A stretch of DNA of 64,000 bases, taken from NCBI GenBank assembly GCA_016715105.1, contig JADKBO010000022.1, forward strand, positions 62,001 through 126,000, given 5' to 3'. Of the stretch, positions 37,003 through 47,008 are shown one piece after another. How positions within the stretch are numbered: the stretch's first letter is position 1; every line of letters starts with the position of its first letter. Under the pieces are notes generated by a model, which saw only the letters and a list, made by a program, of their open reading frames with translations, ran no database searches and was not told the DNA's origin. The position numbers and the translations under genes were made by a program. The DNA is from Saprospiraceae bacterium (lineage in GTDB: Bacteria; Bacteroidota; Bacteroidia; Chitinophagales; Saprospiraceae).

Positions 37003-39549
37003 ATGTCAGATAATCAAAGGATTGTGCCGATAAACATCGAGGATGAGATGAAGTCGGCTTATATCGATTATTCAATGTCCGTCATTGTATCCAGGGCATT
37101 GCCAGATGTAAGAGATGGTTTAAAACCAGTACACAGAAGAGTGTTATATGGAATGCATGAATTGGGTGTGACCTATAATAAAGCTCATAAAAAGTCTGCA
37201 AGAATTGTTGGGGAAGTATTAGGTAAATATCACCCACATGGTGATTCATCTGTATACGACGCAATGGTGAGGATGGCACAAACGTGGTCACTCAGATATA
37301 AATTGGTTGATGGTCAAGGTAACTTCGGAAGTATGGATGGAGATAGTCCAGCTGCGATGAGGTATACTGAGGTCAGGATGGACAAGATTACGGATGAAGT
37401 ATTAGCAGATCTTGAAAAAGAAACTGTAGACTTTTCTCTCAATTTTGATGATACTTTGACTGAACCAACGGTCATGCCATCAAGGATTCCAAATTTATTG
37501 GTAAATGGCGCCTCTGGTATTGCAGTGGGTATGGCCACCAATATGCTTCCACATAATCTCACAGAAGTCATTGATGGTATCAAAGCAACCATTGATGATC
37601 CTGAAATCACCATTGAACAATTAATGCAATACGTAAAAGCCCCAGACTTTCCTACAGGAGGAACTATTCTTGGGTATGCTGGCGTAAAAGAGGCTTTTGA
37701 AACGGGTAGAGGCAGGGTTGTTGTAAGAGGTAAAGCAATTATTGAAACAGCCAACAACGGCCGTGAAACCATCATCATCAATGAAATTCCTTACCAGGTC
37801 AATAAGGCAAGTCTCGTAGAGAAAATTGCTGAATTGATGTCTGAAGGTAAAATAGAAGGTATATCCGACATCAGGGACGAATCAGACAGAACTGGTCTCC
37901 GGGTAGTGGTTGAAATCCGCAAAGATGCCATGGGTAGTGTAGTATTAAGCAAATTATATAAATACACTCCTCTACAATCTTCCTATGGAGTAAACAACAT
38001 CGCATTGGTAAATGGTAGACCTAGATTGCTCAATTTGAAGCAATTAATGGTAGAATTTATCAAATTTAGAATCGAGGTTGTTGTAAGACGCACTCGATTT
38101 GACCTTAGAAAGGCACAGGAAAGAGCGCATATTTTAGAAGGATTATTGATTGCATTGGCAAATATCGATGAGGTAATTGCCATCATCAGAAATTCTGCAA
38201 CCGTGGATGAAGCCAGAGAAAAATTGGTAGCTACGTTTGAATTGTCAGAAATCCAGGCAAAGGCCATCTTGGAAATGAGATTGTCAAGATTGGTAAGTTT
38301 GGAAGTTGACAAAATCAAAGCAGAATACGATGAACTCCAAAAAACTATTCAGTATTTACAATCAATTTTGGATAGTGAAGAACTACAGAAAGAAATCGTC
38401 AAAACTGAGTTAGACGAAGTAAAAGAGAAATTTGGGGATGCAAGGATGACTGACATTCACTATGCGGATGATGAAATTTCGATTGAGGACCTTATTCCAA
38501 ACGAACAAGTTGCCATTACCATCTCACACCAAGGTTATATCAAGAGAACAAAACTTACTGAGTATAAGCAACAATCCAGAGGTGGAAGAGGGTCTCGAGG
38601 TAGTAAAACAAAAGATGAAGATTATATAGAACATTTATTTGTTGCAACCAACCATAATTACATTTTACTCTTTACCGAATTGGGACGATGCTTCTGGTTG
38701 AGGGCCTTTGAAATTCCTGAAGCACAGAAAACTTCAATGGGTAAAGCCATTCAAAACTTGGTTCATATTCCTAAGGAAGATAAAGTAAGAGCTTATATTA
38801 TGATAGAAGACCTTACGGATGAGGCCTATATCAATAGCCACTATTTGGTATTCTGTACTAAAAAAGGTGTCATTAAGAAAACCATTGTTGAGGCATTCTC
38901 AAGACCACGTATCAATGGTATCAATGCAATCACGATCCATGAAGGTGACCAATTGTTGGAAGTAAAACTTACAAATGGTCAAAGTGAAGTGTTACTTGCG
39001 AATAAGAACGGTAGAGCTATCAGATTTAATGAAACCAAAGTAAGAGCGATGGGTAGATCTGCTGCTGGTGTTTCGGGTATGAAATTAGATGACGAAAATG
39101 ATGAAATCATCGGTTTAGTCACGGTTGATCCTACCGATCCAACAACAACTATTTTGGTAATATCTGCAAAAGGTAATGGCAAGCGAAGCAGTTTGGAAGA
39201 CTATCGTGTAACTAATAGGAGCGGCAAAGGGGTCAAAACACTTCAGATTTCAGATAAAACAGGAAATACCGTAGCGATGAAGTCTGTAAATGATGATGAC
39301 GATCTATTGATTACTACTTCAGATGGTATCATCATTAGGATGAATGTCAGCGATATCAGAGTCAGTGGAAGAGCAACACAAGGTGTGAAAGTCATTCGAT
39401 TGGATGGGAATGACTCAATTGCTGATGTTGAAGTGATGAAACGTGCAGAGGAAGAAGAACTGATAGAAGATGCAGAAATCATTGTTGAGGAGCAAATTGT
39501 CAAAGACAATGATCTAATTGTACCAGATTCGACCGGCGAAGAAGAATAA
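37003..39549 (+). CDS. gyrA: DNA gyrase subunit A
   Basis: 848 residues, full length. The active-site Tyr is Tyr121 in AAMRYTE (E. coli Tyr122). The GyrA box, QSRGGRG, is at 524-530, which separates GyrA from ParC. The quinolone-determining region reads YHPHGDSSVYDA: Ser82 and Asp86, the positions of E. coli Ser83 and Asp87, are unmutated, so no target-site resistance is seen. Ends in an acidic tail (EEEELIEDAEIIVEE). With GyrB it introduces negative supercoils. Confidence 0.97.
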   Translation: MSDNQRIVPINIEDEMKSAYIDYSMSVIVSRALPDVRDGLKPVHRRVLYGMHELGVTYNKAHKKSARIVGEVLGKYHPHGDSSVYDAMVRMAQTWSLRYKLVDGQGNFGSMDGDSPAAMRYTEVRMDKITDEVLADLEKETVDFSLNFDDTLTEPTVMPSRIPNLLVNGASGIAVGMATNMLPHNLTEVIDGIKATIDDPEITIEQLMQYVKAPDFPTGGTILGYAGVKEAFETGRGRVVVRGKAIIETANNGRETIIINEIPYQVNKASLVEKIAELMSEGKIEGISDIRDESDRTGLRVVVEIRKDAMGSVVLSKLYKYTPLQSSYGVNNIALVNGRPRLLNLKQLMVEFIKFRIEVVVRRTRFDLRKAQERAHILEGLLIALANIDEVIAIIRNSATVDEAREKLVATFELSEIQAKAILEMRLSRLVSLEVDKIKAEYDELQKTIQYLQSILDSEELQKEIVKTELDEVKEKFGDARMTDIHYADDEISIEDLIPNEQVAITISHQGYIKRTKLTEYKQQSRGGRGSRGSKTKDEDYIEHLFVATNHNYILLFTELGRCFWLRAFEIPEAQKTSMGKAIQNLVHIPKEDKVRAYIMIEDLTDEAYINSHYLVFCTKKGVIKKTIVEAFSRPRINGINAITIHEGDQLLEVKLTNGQSEVLLANKNGRAIRFNETKVRAMGRSAAGVSGMKLDDENDEIIGLVTVDPTDPTTTILVISAKGNGKRSSLEDYRVTNRSGKGVKTLQISDKTGNTVAMKSVNDDDDLLITTSDGIIIRMNVSDIRVSGRATQGVKVIRLDGNDSIADVEVMKRAEEEELIEDAEIIVEEQIVKDNDLIVPDSTGEEE

Positions 39550-39674
39550 TTTAAGATTGTATTAGTTAATTTTAACAAGAAATAAACATTTTTTAAACAT
39601 AGTCTTCGTCAAAAGGATATTAAATCTTTATTTTGAAACTTAATTATTAAAAGAGAGAAAAAATTTCTATTCAA

Positions 39675-40964
39675 ATGAAAAAACTCACATTTCTATTTTT
39701 GTCATTTGTTATGGCATTTTCCTTAAATGCTCAAGATGGTAAAAAGAAACTCAAAGAAGCCACAAAAGAATTGGCAACATACAAGCAGAATGTAGCTGCT
39801 AACAGTGCAAACCTAGACAATGCAATCAAATTGCTAAATGAAGCTTTTGCAGATCCTATGGTTTCTGCGGATCCTGACGCCCTGAATACCAAAGGAGAAT
39901 TGTACAATTCTGTCATTGATGCCAATTTTGTAGAAGGACTAAAAAATCCAAATCACAAAAATGCAATGCCACAAGCGGCTATTTTGGCAACGGATGCATA
40001 TGAAATGGCTCTAGCTAAAGCTGTCAAAAAAGGTCAAACCAAAGATGCATTGAAAGGATTGGTCATCGCGGAAACAAACCTTTACAACACAGGTGCAACG
40101 GAGTATGATGCAAAAGAATATGCAAGTGCTTTCCGTAATTTTGAAAAAGCAATCAAGATTTCAGATGTTTTGAAAGCAGCTGGAGAAAAATCAAGATTGG
40201 ATGACAAAATGTTGAAAGATGAACTTTATTATTTCACAGTAATTGCAGGAAGTCTTGGTGAAATGACCAAAGAAATTAAGCCATATGCCATGTATCTTTA
40301 TGATAATAATACTGATAAGCCATATATCTACCAACTTTTGCATGAAATGAACACTGAAGGTGGTGATGATGCAGCTGCAGAAAAATTCTTGCTTGAAGGT
40401 AGAAAGAAATTTGCTGGGGATTCAGGTTTGTTGTTTGCAGAAATCAACTATGCTTTGAAGAAAGGAAGACTTACAGAATTAATAGACAAATTGAAATTAG
40501 CTTCTGAATTAGAACCAGATAACTTAGGTATTGTCAATACATTGGGAAGTGTAAATGAGCAATTGGCTAAAAAAAGCCTTGAGGCAGGTGATACGGTAAA
40601 GGCTGGAGAATACAATGCAGAAGCATTGAAGTATTACGAAATGGTAATGGCAAAAGACCCAACTAATTTCGACGCTCCTTACAACATTGGTGCTTTCTAT
40701 TATAACTCTGCTGCTAAAATGGCAGATAGAGTAAACGGTTTTGCACAGGATTATTCAGCTGCCGGAACTAAAAAGTACAACGCCGCTAAAGCTGAAATGG
40801 CTGCTATGTTTGAAAAAGCTTTACCTTATTTCTTGAAAAGTGAAGCAATTAATCCTAAGGATCCAAACACATTGATAGCCTTAAAGGAAATTTATGTAAG
40901 AATTGGACAAATGGATAAATCCAAGGAATACCAAACAAGATATGAAGCATTAGGCAAAAACTAA
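39675..40964 (+). CDS. Exported TPR-repeat protein
   Basis: 429 residues. Signal peptide (KKLTFLFLSFVMAFSLNAQ, cleavage after residue 19). The rest is helical with several TPR-like units, for example YASAFRNFEKAIKISD around residues 155-170, DNLGIVNTLGSVNEQLAK and DPTNFDAPYNIGAFYYNSAA near 335-355, and NPKDPNTLIALKEIYVRIGQ at the end. Very Lys/Ala/Glu rich. Secreted to the periplasm or outer-membrane linked; function unknown. Follows gyrA by 125 bases. Confidence 0.8.
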   Translation: MKKLTFLFLSFVMAFSLNAQDGKKKLKEATKELATYKQNVAANSANLDNAIKLLNEAFADPMVSADPDALNTKGELYNSVIDANFVEGLKNPNHKNAMPQAAILATDAYEMALAKAVKKGQTKDALKGLVIAETNLYNTGATEYDAKEYASAFRNFEKAIKISDVLKAAGEKSRLDDKMLKDELYYFTVIAGSLGEMTKEIKPYAMYLYDNNTDKPYIYQLLHEMNTEGGDDAAAEKFLLEGRKKFAGDSGLLFAEINYALKKGRLTELIDKLKLASELEPDNLGIVNTLGSVNEQLAKKSLEAGDTVKAGEYNAEALKYYEMVMAKDPTNFDAPYNIGAFYYNSAAKMADRVNGFAQDYSAAGTKKYNAAKAEMAAMFEKALPYFLKSEAINPKDPNTLIALKEIYVRIGQMDKSKEYQTRYEALGKN

Positions 40965-40986
40965 AAATTGCCTTTTATAGATCAAA

Positions 40987-41023
40987 CAAAAGCTCATGCT
41001 CAATAAGAGGATGGGCTTTTGTT
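40987..41023 (+). terminator. Terminator hairpin after the TPR gene
   Basis: CAAAAGCTCAT (40987-40997) pairs with ATGGGCTTTTG (41011-41021) with one G-U, loop 13 bases. The T tract after it is short (TTGTTTAT), so it could also work from the minus strand. Confidence 0.55.
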
Positions 41024-41119
41024 GTTTATGGAAGAACCAAATACAAAGTTATTGGTGAAATTTGCAACAAGTAGAAGGACTATTTTATTTACTTTTCGTA
41101 GATATAGTTATCAAAAACG

Positions 41120-41127
41120 TACTTTTG
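41120..41127 (+). promoter_or_regulatory. Candidate -7 element (TACTTTTG) of lpdA
   Basis: Exact TAnnTTTG match 37 bases before the lpdA start. No clear -33 TTTG at the ideal distance. Confidence 0.45.
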
Positions 41128-41164
41128 TAGGGAATTTTAAATATCTAAACAAAATCTTGATTAT

Positions 41165-42562
41165 ATGAATTTTGACCTAATAGTAATAGGTAGTGGTCCG
41201 GGCGGATACGTTGCAGCTATAAGAGCAGCTCAGTTGGGCATGAATGTAGCGATTGTCGAAAGGGAAAGTCTGGGAGGTATTTGTTTGAACTGGGGATGTA
41301 TTCCCACAAAAGCACTTTTGAAAAGTGCACAAGTATTTAATTACATTCAGCATTCTGAAGATTATGGTATAAAAGTTACGGATTCTAAAGCAGATTTCGG
41401 GGCAATGGTTTCAAGATCAAGAGGAGTTGCCGATGGAATGAGCAAAGGTGTCACCTTTTTGATGAAGAAAAATAAAATTACTGTCATCAATGGAAATGCT
41501 ACACTAGCGAGAGGTAAAAAAGTAGTTGTAACGGATGCAGAAGGCAAGAAAAAGGAATATTCAGCGGATCATATCATTGTGGCAACCGGGGGAAGAGCAA
41601 AGGAACTACCAAATTTACCAATAGATGGGAAAAAAATCATTGGTTATAGAGAGGCTATGACCCTTGGCACTCAACCCAAAAAGTTGGTTGTGGTAGGAGC
41701 AGGAGCTATCGGCGTAGAATTTGCGTATTTCTACCATTCAATTGGAACAGAAGTTACGATCGTGGAATTCATGGATCAAGGTCTTCTGCCTAGAGAAGAT
41801 GCTGATATCTCTAAAGAACTTACTAAAATTTACACCAAAGCAGGTATTGTTACCAAAGCAGGATGGGCTGTTGAAAAAGTTGATACTGCTGGTGACGGTT
41901 GTAAGGTTTATATCAAAGCCAAAAAGGATGGCAAGGAAGAAGTGATAGATTGTAATGTTGTTTTATCTGCAGCTGGTGTTACACCAAATACTGAAAATAT
42001 TGGACTGGAGTTATTAGGAATAGAAACAGAAAGAGGAATGATAAAAGTGGATGAATACTACAGAACCAACGTTTCTGGTATTTATGCCATCGGTGATGTC
42101 ATACCTACACAAGCCTTGGCCCACGTGGCAAGCGCGGAAGGTATAACTTGTGTAGAAAAAATTAAAGGTATGCATGCTGAAGCGATTGACTATGGAAATA
42201 TTCCTTCTTGTACATACTGTTGGCCAGAAGTTGCAAGCGTAGGACTTACAGAAACAGCCGCCAAAGAAGCTGGTTACGAACTAAAGGTAGGTAAATTTCC
42301 ATTTTCAGCATCCGGTAAAGCAAGTGCGGCTGGGTCTAAGGAAGGATTTGTAAAAGTTATATTTGATGCTAAATATGGTGAGTTACTTGGGGTTCATATG
42401 ATAGGAGCAAATGTGACAGAATTGATTGCAGAGTGTGTCACAGCCAAAAAATTGGAGACGACGGGACATGAAATTATCAAGTCAATACATCCACATCCTA
42501 CCATGAGTGAGGCCATTATGGAGGCTGCTGCTGCCGCATATGATGAAGTTATTCACCTCTAA
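41165..42562 (+). CDS. lpdA: Dihydrolipoyl dehydrogenase (E3)
   Basis: 465 residues, normal length. FAD-binding GSGPGG at 9-14, redox Cys pair Cys40 and Cys45 in GICLNWGCIPTKA, NAD-binding GAGAIGVEF around residues 178-186, and the C-terminal HPHPT with His444 and Glu449 as the active-site pair. It reoxidises dihydrolipoamide for the pyruvate, 2-oxoglutarate and branched-chain dehydrogenase complexes. The E1 gene at 33873-36028 may be its partner; no E2 gene is in the window. Confidence 0.95.
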   Translation: MNFDLIVIGSGPGGYVAAIRAAQLGMNVAIVERESLGGICLNWGCIPTKALLKSAQVFNYIQHSEDYGIKVTDSKADFGAMVSRSRGVADGMSKGVTFLMKKNKITVINGNATLARGKKVVVTDAEGKKKEYSADHIIVATGGRAKELPNLPIDGKKIIGYREAMTLGTQPKKLVVVGAGAIGVEFAYFYHSIGTEVTIVEFMDQGLLPREDADISKELTKIYTKAGIVTKAGWAVEKVDTAGDGCKVYIKAKKDGKEEVIDCNVVLSAAGVTPNTENIGLELLGIETERGMIKVDEYYRTNVSGIYAIGDVIPTQALAHVASAEGITCVEKIKGMHAEAIDYGNIPSCTYCWPEVASVGLTETAAKEAGYELKVGKFPFSASGKASAAGSKEGFVKVIFDAKYGELLGVHMIGANVTELIAECVTAKKLETTGHEIIKSIHPHPTMSEAIMEAAAAAYDEVIHL

Positions 42563-42664
42563 GAATTGTTAACAGAATTTTAATGACGAAGAAAGAAACG
42601 TATTGGCACAATATTCGTCTTATATTTGTTTAGCAAATGAGTTGATTATTCATTGTAAATTTTT

Positions 42665-42672
42665 TATATTTG
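42665..42672 (+). promoter_or_regulatory. Candidate promoter (TTG then TATATTTG) of the DUF1573 gene
   Basis: TATATTTG at 42665-42672, with GTTG at 42641-42644 twenty bases upstream as -33. A second TATATTTG is at 42621-42628. The start at 42694 lies 21 bases downstream of the nearer one. Confidence 0.5.
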
Positions 42673-42693
42673 TTTAAAAATAATTCCATACAG

Positions 42694-43164
42694 ATGAGAA
42701 AAGTACTTTTTTTAAGTGTGATGTTCACATTTTTGGGTCTGGGTCTTAATGCACAAGCAATAGAAGATGTAGCCGCACCACCGCCATCAAAAGCAAAAAT
42801 GATCTTTGGCGAAGGAGAATCTGATGTAACATTGGATTACGGTGTTATTGAGAAAGGAGCAGATCCTTTGAGACTTGTGTCGTTTAAAAATGACGGAATC
42901 GAGCCATTAGTAATCAACAATGCAAGAGGTTCTTGCGGTTGTACTGTTCCTGTTTGGCCAAAAGATCCAATTCTTCCTGGACAAACAAGCAATATCGAAG
43001 TAAGATATGACACCAACAGAATTGGTAAATTCACCAAAACTGTTACCATCACAACCAATGAAGGTAAAGAACACTACATCAGAGTTCAAGGTGAGGTTCT
43101 TGAGAAAAAAGCAGATGAAGCTGTTCCTGCAAGCGCTCCTAATGTAATCAAAGGAGGAAAATAG
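42694..43164 (+). CDS. DUF1573 exported protein
   Basis: 156 residues from the ATG at 42694; an in-frame start at 42670 lies inside the promoter element and would put extra residues before the signal peptide (RKVLFLSVMFTFLGLGLNAQ). The DUF1573 domain (about residues 35-135) shows LDYGVIEKG, GSCGCTVP with two Cys, and VRYDTNRIGKFTKTVTI. DUF1573 is an Ig-like (ASH/MSP-type) domain common in exported Bacteroidota proteins; function unknown. A terminator follows. Confidence 0.88.
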   Translation: MRKVLFLSVMFTFLGLGLNAQAIEDVAAPPPSKAKMIFGEGESDVTLDYGVIEKGADPLRLVSFKNDGIEPLVINNARGSCGCTVPVWPKDPILPGQTSNIEVRYDTNRIGKFTKTVTITTNEGKEHYIRVQGEVLEKKADEAVPASAPNVIKGGK

Positions 43165-43186
43165 TTTGCGGTAATGCAAGATATTT

Positions 43187-43220
43187 AAACCCCGACTTTT
43201 TAAAAAGGTCGGGGTTTTTT
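43187..43220 (+). terminator. Intrinsic terminator after the DUF1573 gene
   Basis: AAACCCCGAC (43187-43196) pairs with GTCGGGGTTT (43208-43217), then T residues. The loop is itself T5A5. Confidence 0.85.
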
Positions 43221-43255
43221 ATTTATAAGGTAGTCGAAACAAAAAATAATCATTC

Positions 43256-44023
43256 ATGCTCATTTTACTTTCTCCTTCAAAGTCCCTAAACTTTGAAAAT
43301 ACAACAAATGAATACCCGACAACATTGCCATTTTTCAGATCAAAATCTTTGGAGCTTGTCAAGATTATGCAATCAAAATCTGTAAAGGACCTCATGGAAA
43401 TGATGGAAATTTCAGAAAGTATTGCCGTTGAAAATGTGCGCAGATTTAAAAATTATAAAGCTCGTTTCCCTGACAATCAATCAAAAGCTGCCATTTTTGC
43501 TTTTGACGGCGATGTTTATACAGGTCTTGATGCTTATACGCTTTCAGAGGAAAATGTCTATTATGCCAATGATCATGTGAGAATTTTGTCAGGTTTGTAT
43601 GGAGTTTTAAAACCATTGGACAAAATGCAAGCTTATCGATTGGAAATGGGCAGGAGATTAGTAACTTCCCTTGGAAGCAATTTGTACCATTTTTGGGGTG
43701 ATGAAATTGCGAAGACCATAAAGAAAGATTTAAAAAATTCAGGACAAGAGCAGTTTATCTTAAATTTAGCATCTGATGAATATTTTAAAGCAGTCAATCA
43801 AAAAGTTTTAAAAGCGGACATTTTAAATATCAACTTTAAAGAGGAAAGGAATGGTAAACTCCAATTCATTTCTTACAATGCCAAAAAAAGTAGAGGTCAG
43901 ATGGCCAGGTTTGTCATCAACCACAAAATAGAAAAGAAAGAGGACCTCAAATCGTTTGACGTGGATGGATACAGATTCATTTCAGAGGCTTCTACAAAAA
44001 ATGAATGGTTGTTTGTGAAATGA
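43256..44023 (+). CDS. yaaA: Peroxide stress protein YaaA (UPF0246)
   Basis: 255 residues, the family's usual length. The start LILLSPSKSLNFE and the internal VYTGLDAYTLSEE, RILSGLYGVLKPLDKMQAYRLEMG and NLASDEYFKAV sequences are diagnostic of YaaA, as is KKSRGQMARFVI near residue 210. In E. coli YaaA lowers free iron under hydrogen peroxide stress and binds DNA. Its neighbours give no further clue. Confidence 0.93.
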   Translation: MLILLSPSKSLNFENTTNEYPTTLPFFRSKSLELVKIMQSKSVKDLMEMMEISESIAVENVRRFKNYKARFPDNQSKAAIFAFDGDVYTGLDAYTLSEENVYYANDHVRILSGLYGVLKPLDKMQAYRLEMGRRLVTSLGSNLYHFWGDEIAKTIKKDLKNSGQEQFILNLASDEYFKAVNQKVLKADILNINFKEERNGKLQFISYNAKKSRGQMARFVINHKIEKKEDLKSFDVDGYRFISEASTKNEWLFVK

Positions 44024-44188
44024 TCATTTTTGGAATTAATAGTCATAATTTGAGGGAAGATCGTAAGAACAAATATAGTTATGGTTGTGGTATGAGCTAT
44101 TTGCGGATAGTTAACATTAAAAAATCATGAGTAAATAGCCTTCCATTAAAATTAAATACATTCATTAAACAAATAGGTATCTGATTCC

Positions 44189-44196
44189 TATCTTTG
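44189..44196 (+). promoter_or_regulatory. Candidate -7 element (TATCTTTG) of the penicillin acylase gene
   Basis: TAnnTTTG match 24 bases before the start at 44220; no clear -33 element. Confidence 0.35.
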
Positions 44197-44219
44197 TTGG
44201 AGACAGTTCCCACAACATC

Positions 44220-46628
44220 ATGGTTAGAAATATTTCGTTATTTGTCCTATTTACAGCAATAGCTTTGTTATTGGGATTTTTTTTCAATGGGAACATTTCC
44301 ATTCCAAATGTACCTCTACCTGCATTGGGAAAATTCTTAAATCCAAATACAGGAGTTTGGAATAATGCAAGGAAAGAATCAGCTACGAGTTCCAAAAACT
44401 TTAAAGTTTCTGATGAAATTGAAATTATTTTTGATGAAAGAGCTATTCCTCACATATTTACAAAAAACCATTTGGATGCATTGTTCGCAGAAGGATATTT
44501 AGAAGCCTCAAATCGCCTTTTCCAAATGGATTTCATTTCAAGGGCGACAATGTCCAAATTGTCTGAAGTTCTTGGGACAAGTGCTCTACCAATGGACCTA
44601 GAAAGGTTGCGAAAAGGAACCGCAATTGCTGCAGATATAGCTGTGGCACAATTGACTAAGCAACCGCAATCTTTGAAAGCAGTGGAAGCATACGTGGCAG
44701 GCGCAAATGCTTACATATTGAATTTAAAACCTAAGGACTATCCCATTGAATACAAATTATTAGGTTTCAAACCAGAACCATGGTCCGTACATAAAGTTGC
44801 TGAAGTAACTGCCTTCATGACTGATGTGCTCACCGGAACTTTTGACGTAAGACAGAGCAACGCAAAAGGATTGATGGGAGAAAAATTATACAATGATATT
44901 TTTACCGATTATCCAAGTGGTGACATACCCGTCATTCAAAATGGAAACCAGCCCAAAGAATTGGTAGAACGGTCAATTTACGATCCCAAAACTGAAGGAC
45001 TTACTATTAAATCAGCTTATTTGCATAATAAACCTCACGGTATTGGGTCGAATAACTGGGCAATTACCGGCGACAAAAGTGCTACTGGCAAAGCGATTTT
45101 GTGTAGTGATCCACATTTGATGCTCAGTTTACCTGCCATCTGGTATGAAATGCACATCAACACGCCAGATTATAATGCCTATGGTGTTTCTGTGCCCGGA
45201 ATTCCAGGCATATTTATAGGTTTTAATGAAAATATCACTTGGTCAGAAACCAATGTAGGTTCTGATGTCCTTGACCTTTATAAAATTACTTGGAAAGATG
45301 GTAATAGAAATGAGTACTTAGTAGATGGTAAATACAAACCAGTCAAAAGGAAAATTCAAGAGATAAAAATAAAAGGTGGAGATTCTGTATTTGACACGAC
45401 TCATATTACAGATTTTGGCCATATAAGATTTTATTCAGAAGATGCGAAGAATGACCTTGCAGCCCATTGGGTAGGCACAGATAGTTCATTTACATTTGAC
45501 ATTTCGCTGTTTACAAGAATGATGAAAGCCTCAACTATTGATGAATGCAACACCATTCTAAAAGATTACTCAGCTCCGGCTCTCAATTTTTTGATGGCTG
45601 ATAAAAATGGGCAAATTGCATTGCGAGTTACAGGCAAACTTCCTGCAAGAGCAGAAGGAGATGGCAAAACCATAGAAGATGGTACCAACAGCAATAATTT
45701 GTGGAAAAATTACATTCCCTATGAGCAAATGCCTTATGACGAAAATCCAGCTCAAAATTATTTGACTTCTTCCAACCAGCGCTCCATCAGCCCAGATTAT
45801 GGCTATTATTTCAGCGGAAGGTTTGAGCTTTTCAGAAATCAACAAATACATGAAATCCTCAGAAATACTGAAAAGGCTACCGTAAAGGAAATGAAAAGTA
45901 TGCAGGGTAACAGTGTGTCGGCCAAAGCTAGAGCAATGACTCCTGTATTTCTTAAATTAGCAAATGCTGAGGACAGAAAATTCCTAAAACCATTGGAAAA
46001 CTGGGATTATGATTTTGCCAAAAATGAATTGGCACCTGCATTATTTGACACTTTATATGACTTGGTATTAGAAAATACATATGAAGAAGTATTTAAACAT
46101 AGGGAATATGATTTGCCAAAACCCAATGAACAAAGATTCATTGAACTTGCAAAAACAAATGGCAACCACCAGATTTTTGATATGGAATCTACAAAGGACA
46201 AGAAAGAATCTTTTGCAGATGTGCTCAATTATAGCATCGCACAACTCAGAAGAAAAGATCAAGTTTATAATCCTAAACCTTGGGGTAAGTCAAGAGATGT
46301 AAGTATTCAGCATATCACGAAGTTGCCAGCCTTCTCTGCCATGCATTTGGATATTGATGGCCAGATAGATTGCATCAATGCGCAACAGGCAGGGTGGGGA
46401 CCTAGCTGGCGTATGGTTGTCAGTTTGGATGACAAGATAGAAGCTTGGGGAGTATATCCGGGAGGACAAAGCGGCGATCCAGCCAGTAAACACTATCGCA
46501 ATTTTCTAGATAAGTGGGCGAGAAAAGAGCATTATAAGTTATACTTTGTTAAAACAAAAGCGGAATTATTGGATAATACGGTAACAACCTGGACGATAAA
46601 ACCCGACGTAGTAAAATCAAAAATATGA
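44220..46628 (+). CDS. Penicillin acylase family protein
   Basis: 802 residues with an N-terminal membrane/signal segment (about 5-24). Like other members it should be cut into alpha and beta chains; the nucleophile is Ser277 in GIGSNNWAITG, which becomes the N-terminal residue of the beta chain. The oxyanion and substrate regions are in SDPHLMLSLPAIWYEMH and PGIPGIFIGFNENITW just after it. Members cleave amides such as penicillins, acyl-homoserine lactones or other acylated amines; which applies is unknown. The next gene overlaps its end by 4 bases (ATGA). Confidence 0.92.
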   Translation: MVRNISLFVLFTAIALLLGFFFNGNISIPNVPLPALGKFLNPNTGVWNNARKESATSSKNFKVSDEIEIIFDERAIPHIFTKNHLDALFAEGYLEASNRLFQMDFISRATMSKLSEVLGTSALPMDLERLRKGTAIAADIAVAQLTKQPQSLKAVEAYVAGANAYILNLKPKDYPIEYKLLGFKPEPWSVHKVAEVTAFMTDVLTGTFDVRQSNAKGLMGEKLYNDIFTDYPSGDIPVIQNGNQPKELVERSIYDPKTEGLTIKSAYLHNKPHGIGSNNWAITGDKSATGKAILCSDPHLMLSLPAIWYEMHINTPDYNAYGVSVPGIPGIFIGFNENITWSETNVGSDVLDLYKITWKDGNRNEYLVDGKYKPVKRKIQEIKIKGGDSVFDTTHITDFGHIRFYSEDAKNDLAAHWVGTDSSFTFDISLFTRMMKASTIDECNTILKDYSAPALNFLMADKNGQIALRVTGKLPARAEGDGKTIEDGTNSNNLWKNYIPYEQMPYDENPAQNYLTSSNQRSISPDYGYYFSGRFELFRNQQIHEILRNTEKATVKEMKSMQGNSVSAKARAMTPVFLKLANAEDRKFLKPLENWDYDFAKNELAPALFDTLYDLVLENTYEEVFKHREYDLPKPNEQRFIELAKTNGNHQIFDMESTKDKKESFADVLNYSIAQLRRKDQVYNPKPWGKSRDVSIQHITKLPAFSAMHLDIDGQIDCINAQQAGWGPSWRMVVSLDDKIEAWGVYPGGQSGDPASKHYRNFLDKWARKEHYKLYFVKTKAELLDNTVTTWTIKPDVVKSKI

Positions 46629-47008
46629 AAGGTACAAGACTCTCTGTTTCAATTTTGCTCATTGCCATCACCATTTATTTTGGGGAAGAAAAATATGGAT
46701 GGTGGATCAGTGCGGTAACTTGTTTTGTTTGTGGCATATTTTTAATCAAAAAAGGGTACACCTCTTTTATCCTTTCTTTTGTAACTTGTTTCATGGCATG
46801 GACATTTATAGCTTATTTTAAGGACTATGGTGCAGAAGTAAGTATCGCTGTTTTGGTGTCAGAAATATTTGGTGGGATTGGCGTTCTTCCAGTATATTTA
46901 ATCACTGGTCTGATAATTGGGCTAGTTGGGGGATTTTCTGCCATAAGTGGAAATTATTTTTCGAAAATTGGAGTTGATTTGATTGAAAAAGGATTTATAA
47001 AGATATGA
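46625..47008 (+). CDS. Small membrane protein of unknown function
   Basis: 127 residues with four membrane segments (about 5-20, 25-41, 48-66 and 83-108). Overlaps the penicillin acylase gene upstream and the next gene downstream by 4 bases each, so all three are translationally coupled. I do not recognise the family. Helical Gly-rich GLIIGLVGGFSAISG near the end. Confidence 0.7.
   Translation: MKGTRLSVSILLIAITIYFGEEKYGWWISAVTCFVCGIFLIKKGYTSFILSFVTCFMAWTFIAYFKDYGAEVSIAVLVSEIFGGIGVLPVYLITGLIIGLVGGFSAISGNYFSKIGVDLIEKGFIKI

Noticed and set aside
37314..37781. 155-residue open frame antisense to gyrA
   Set aside because: It lacks any family sequence and lies inside gyrA; shadow frame.
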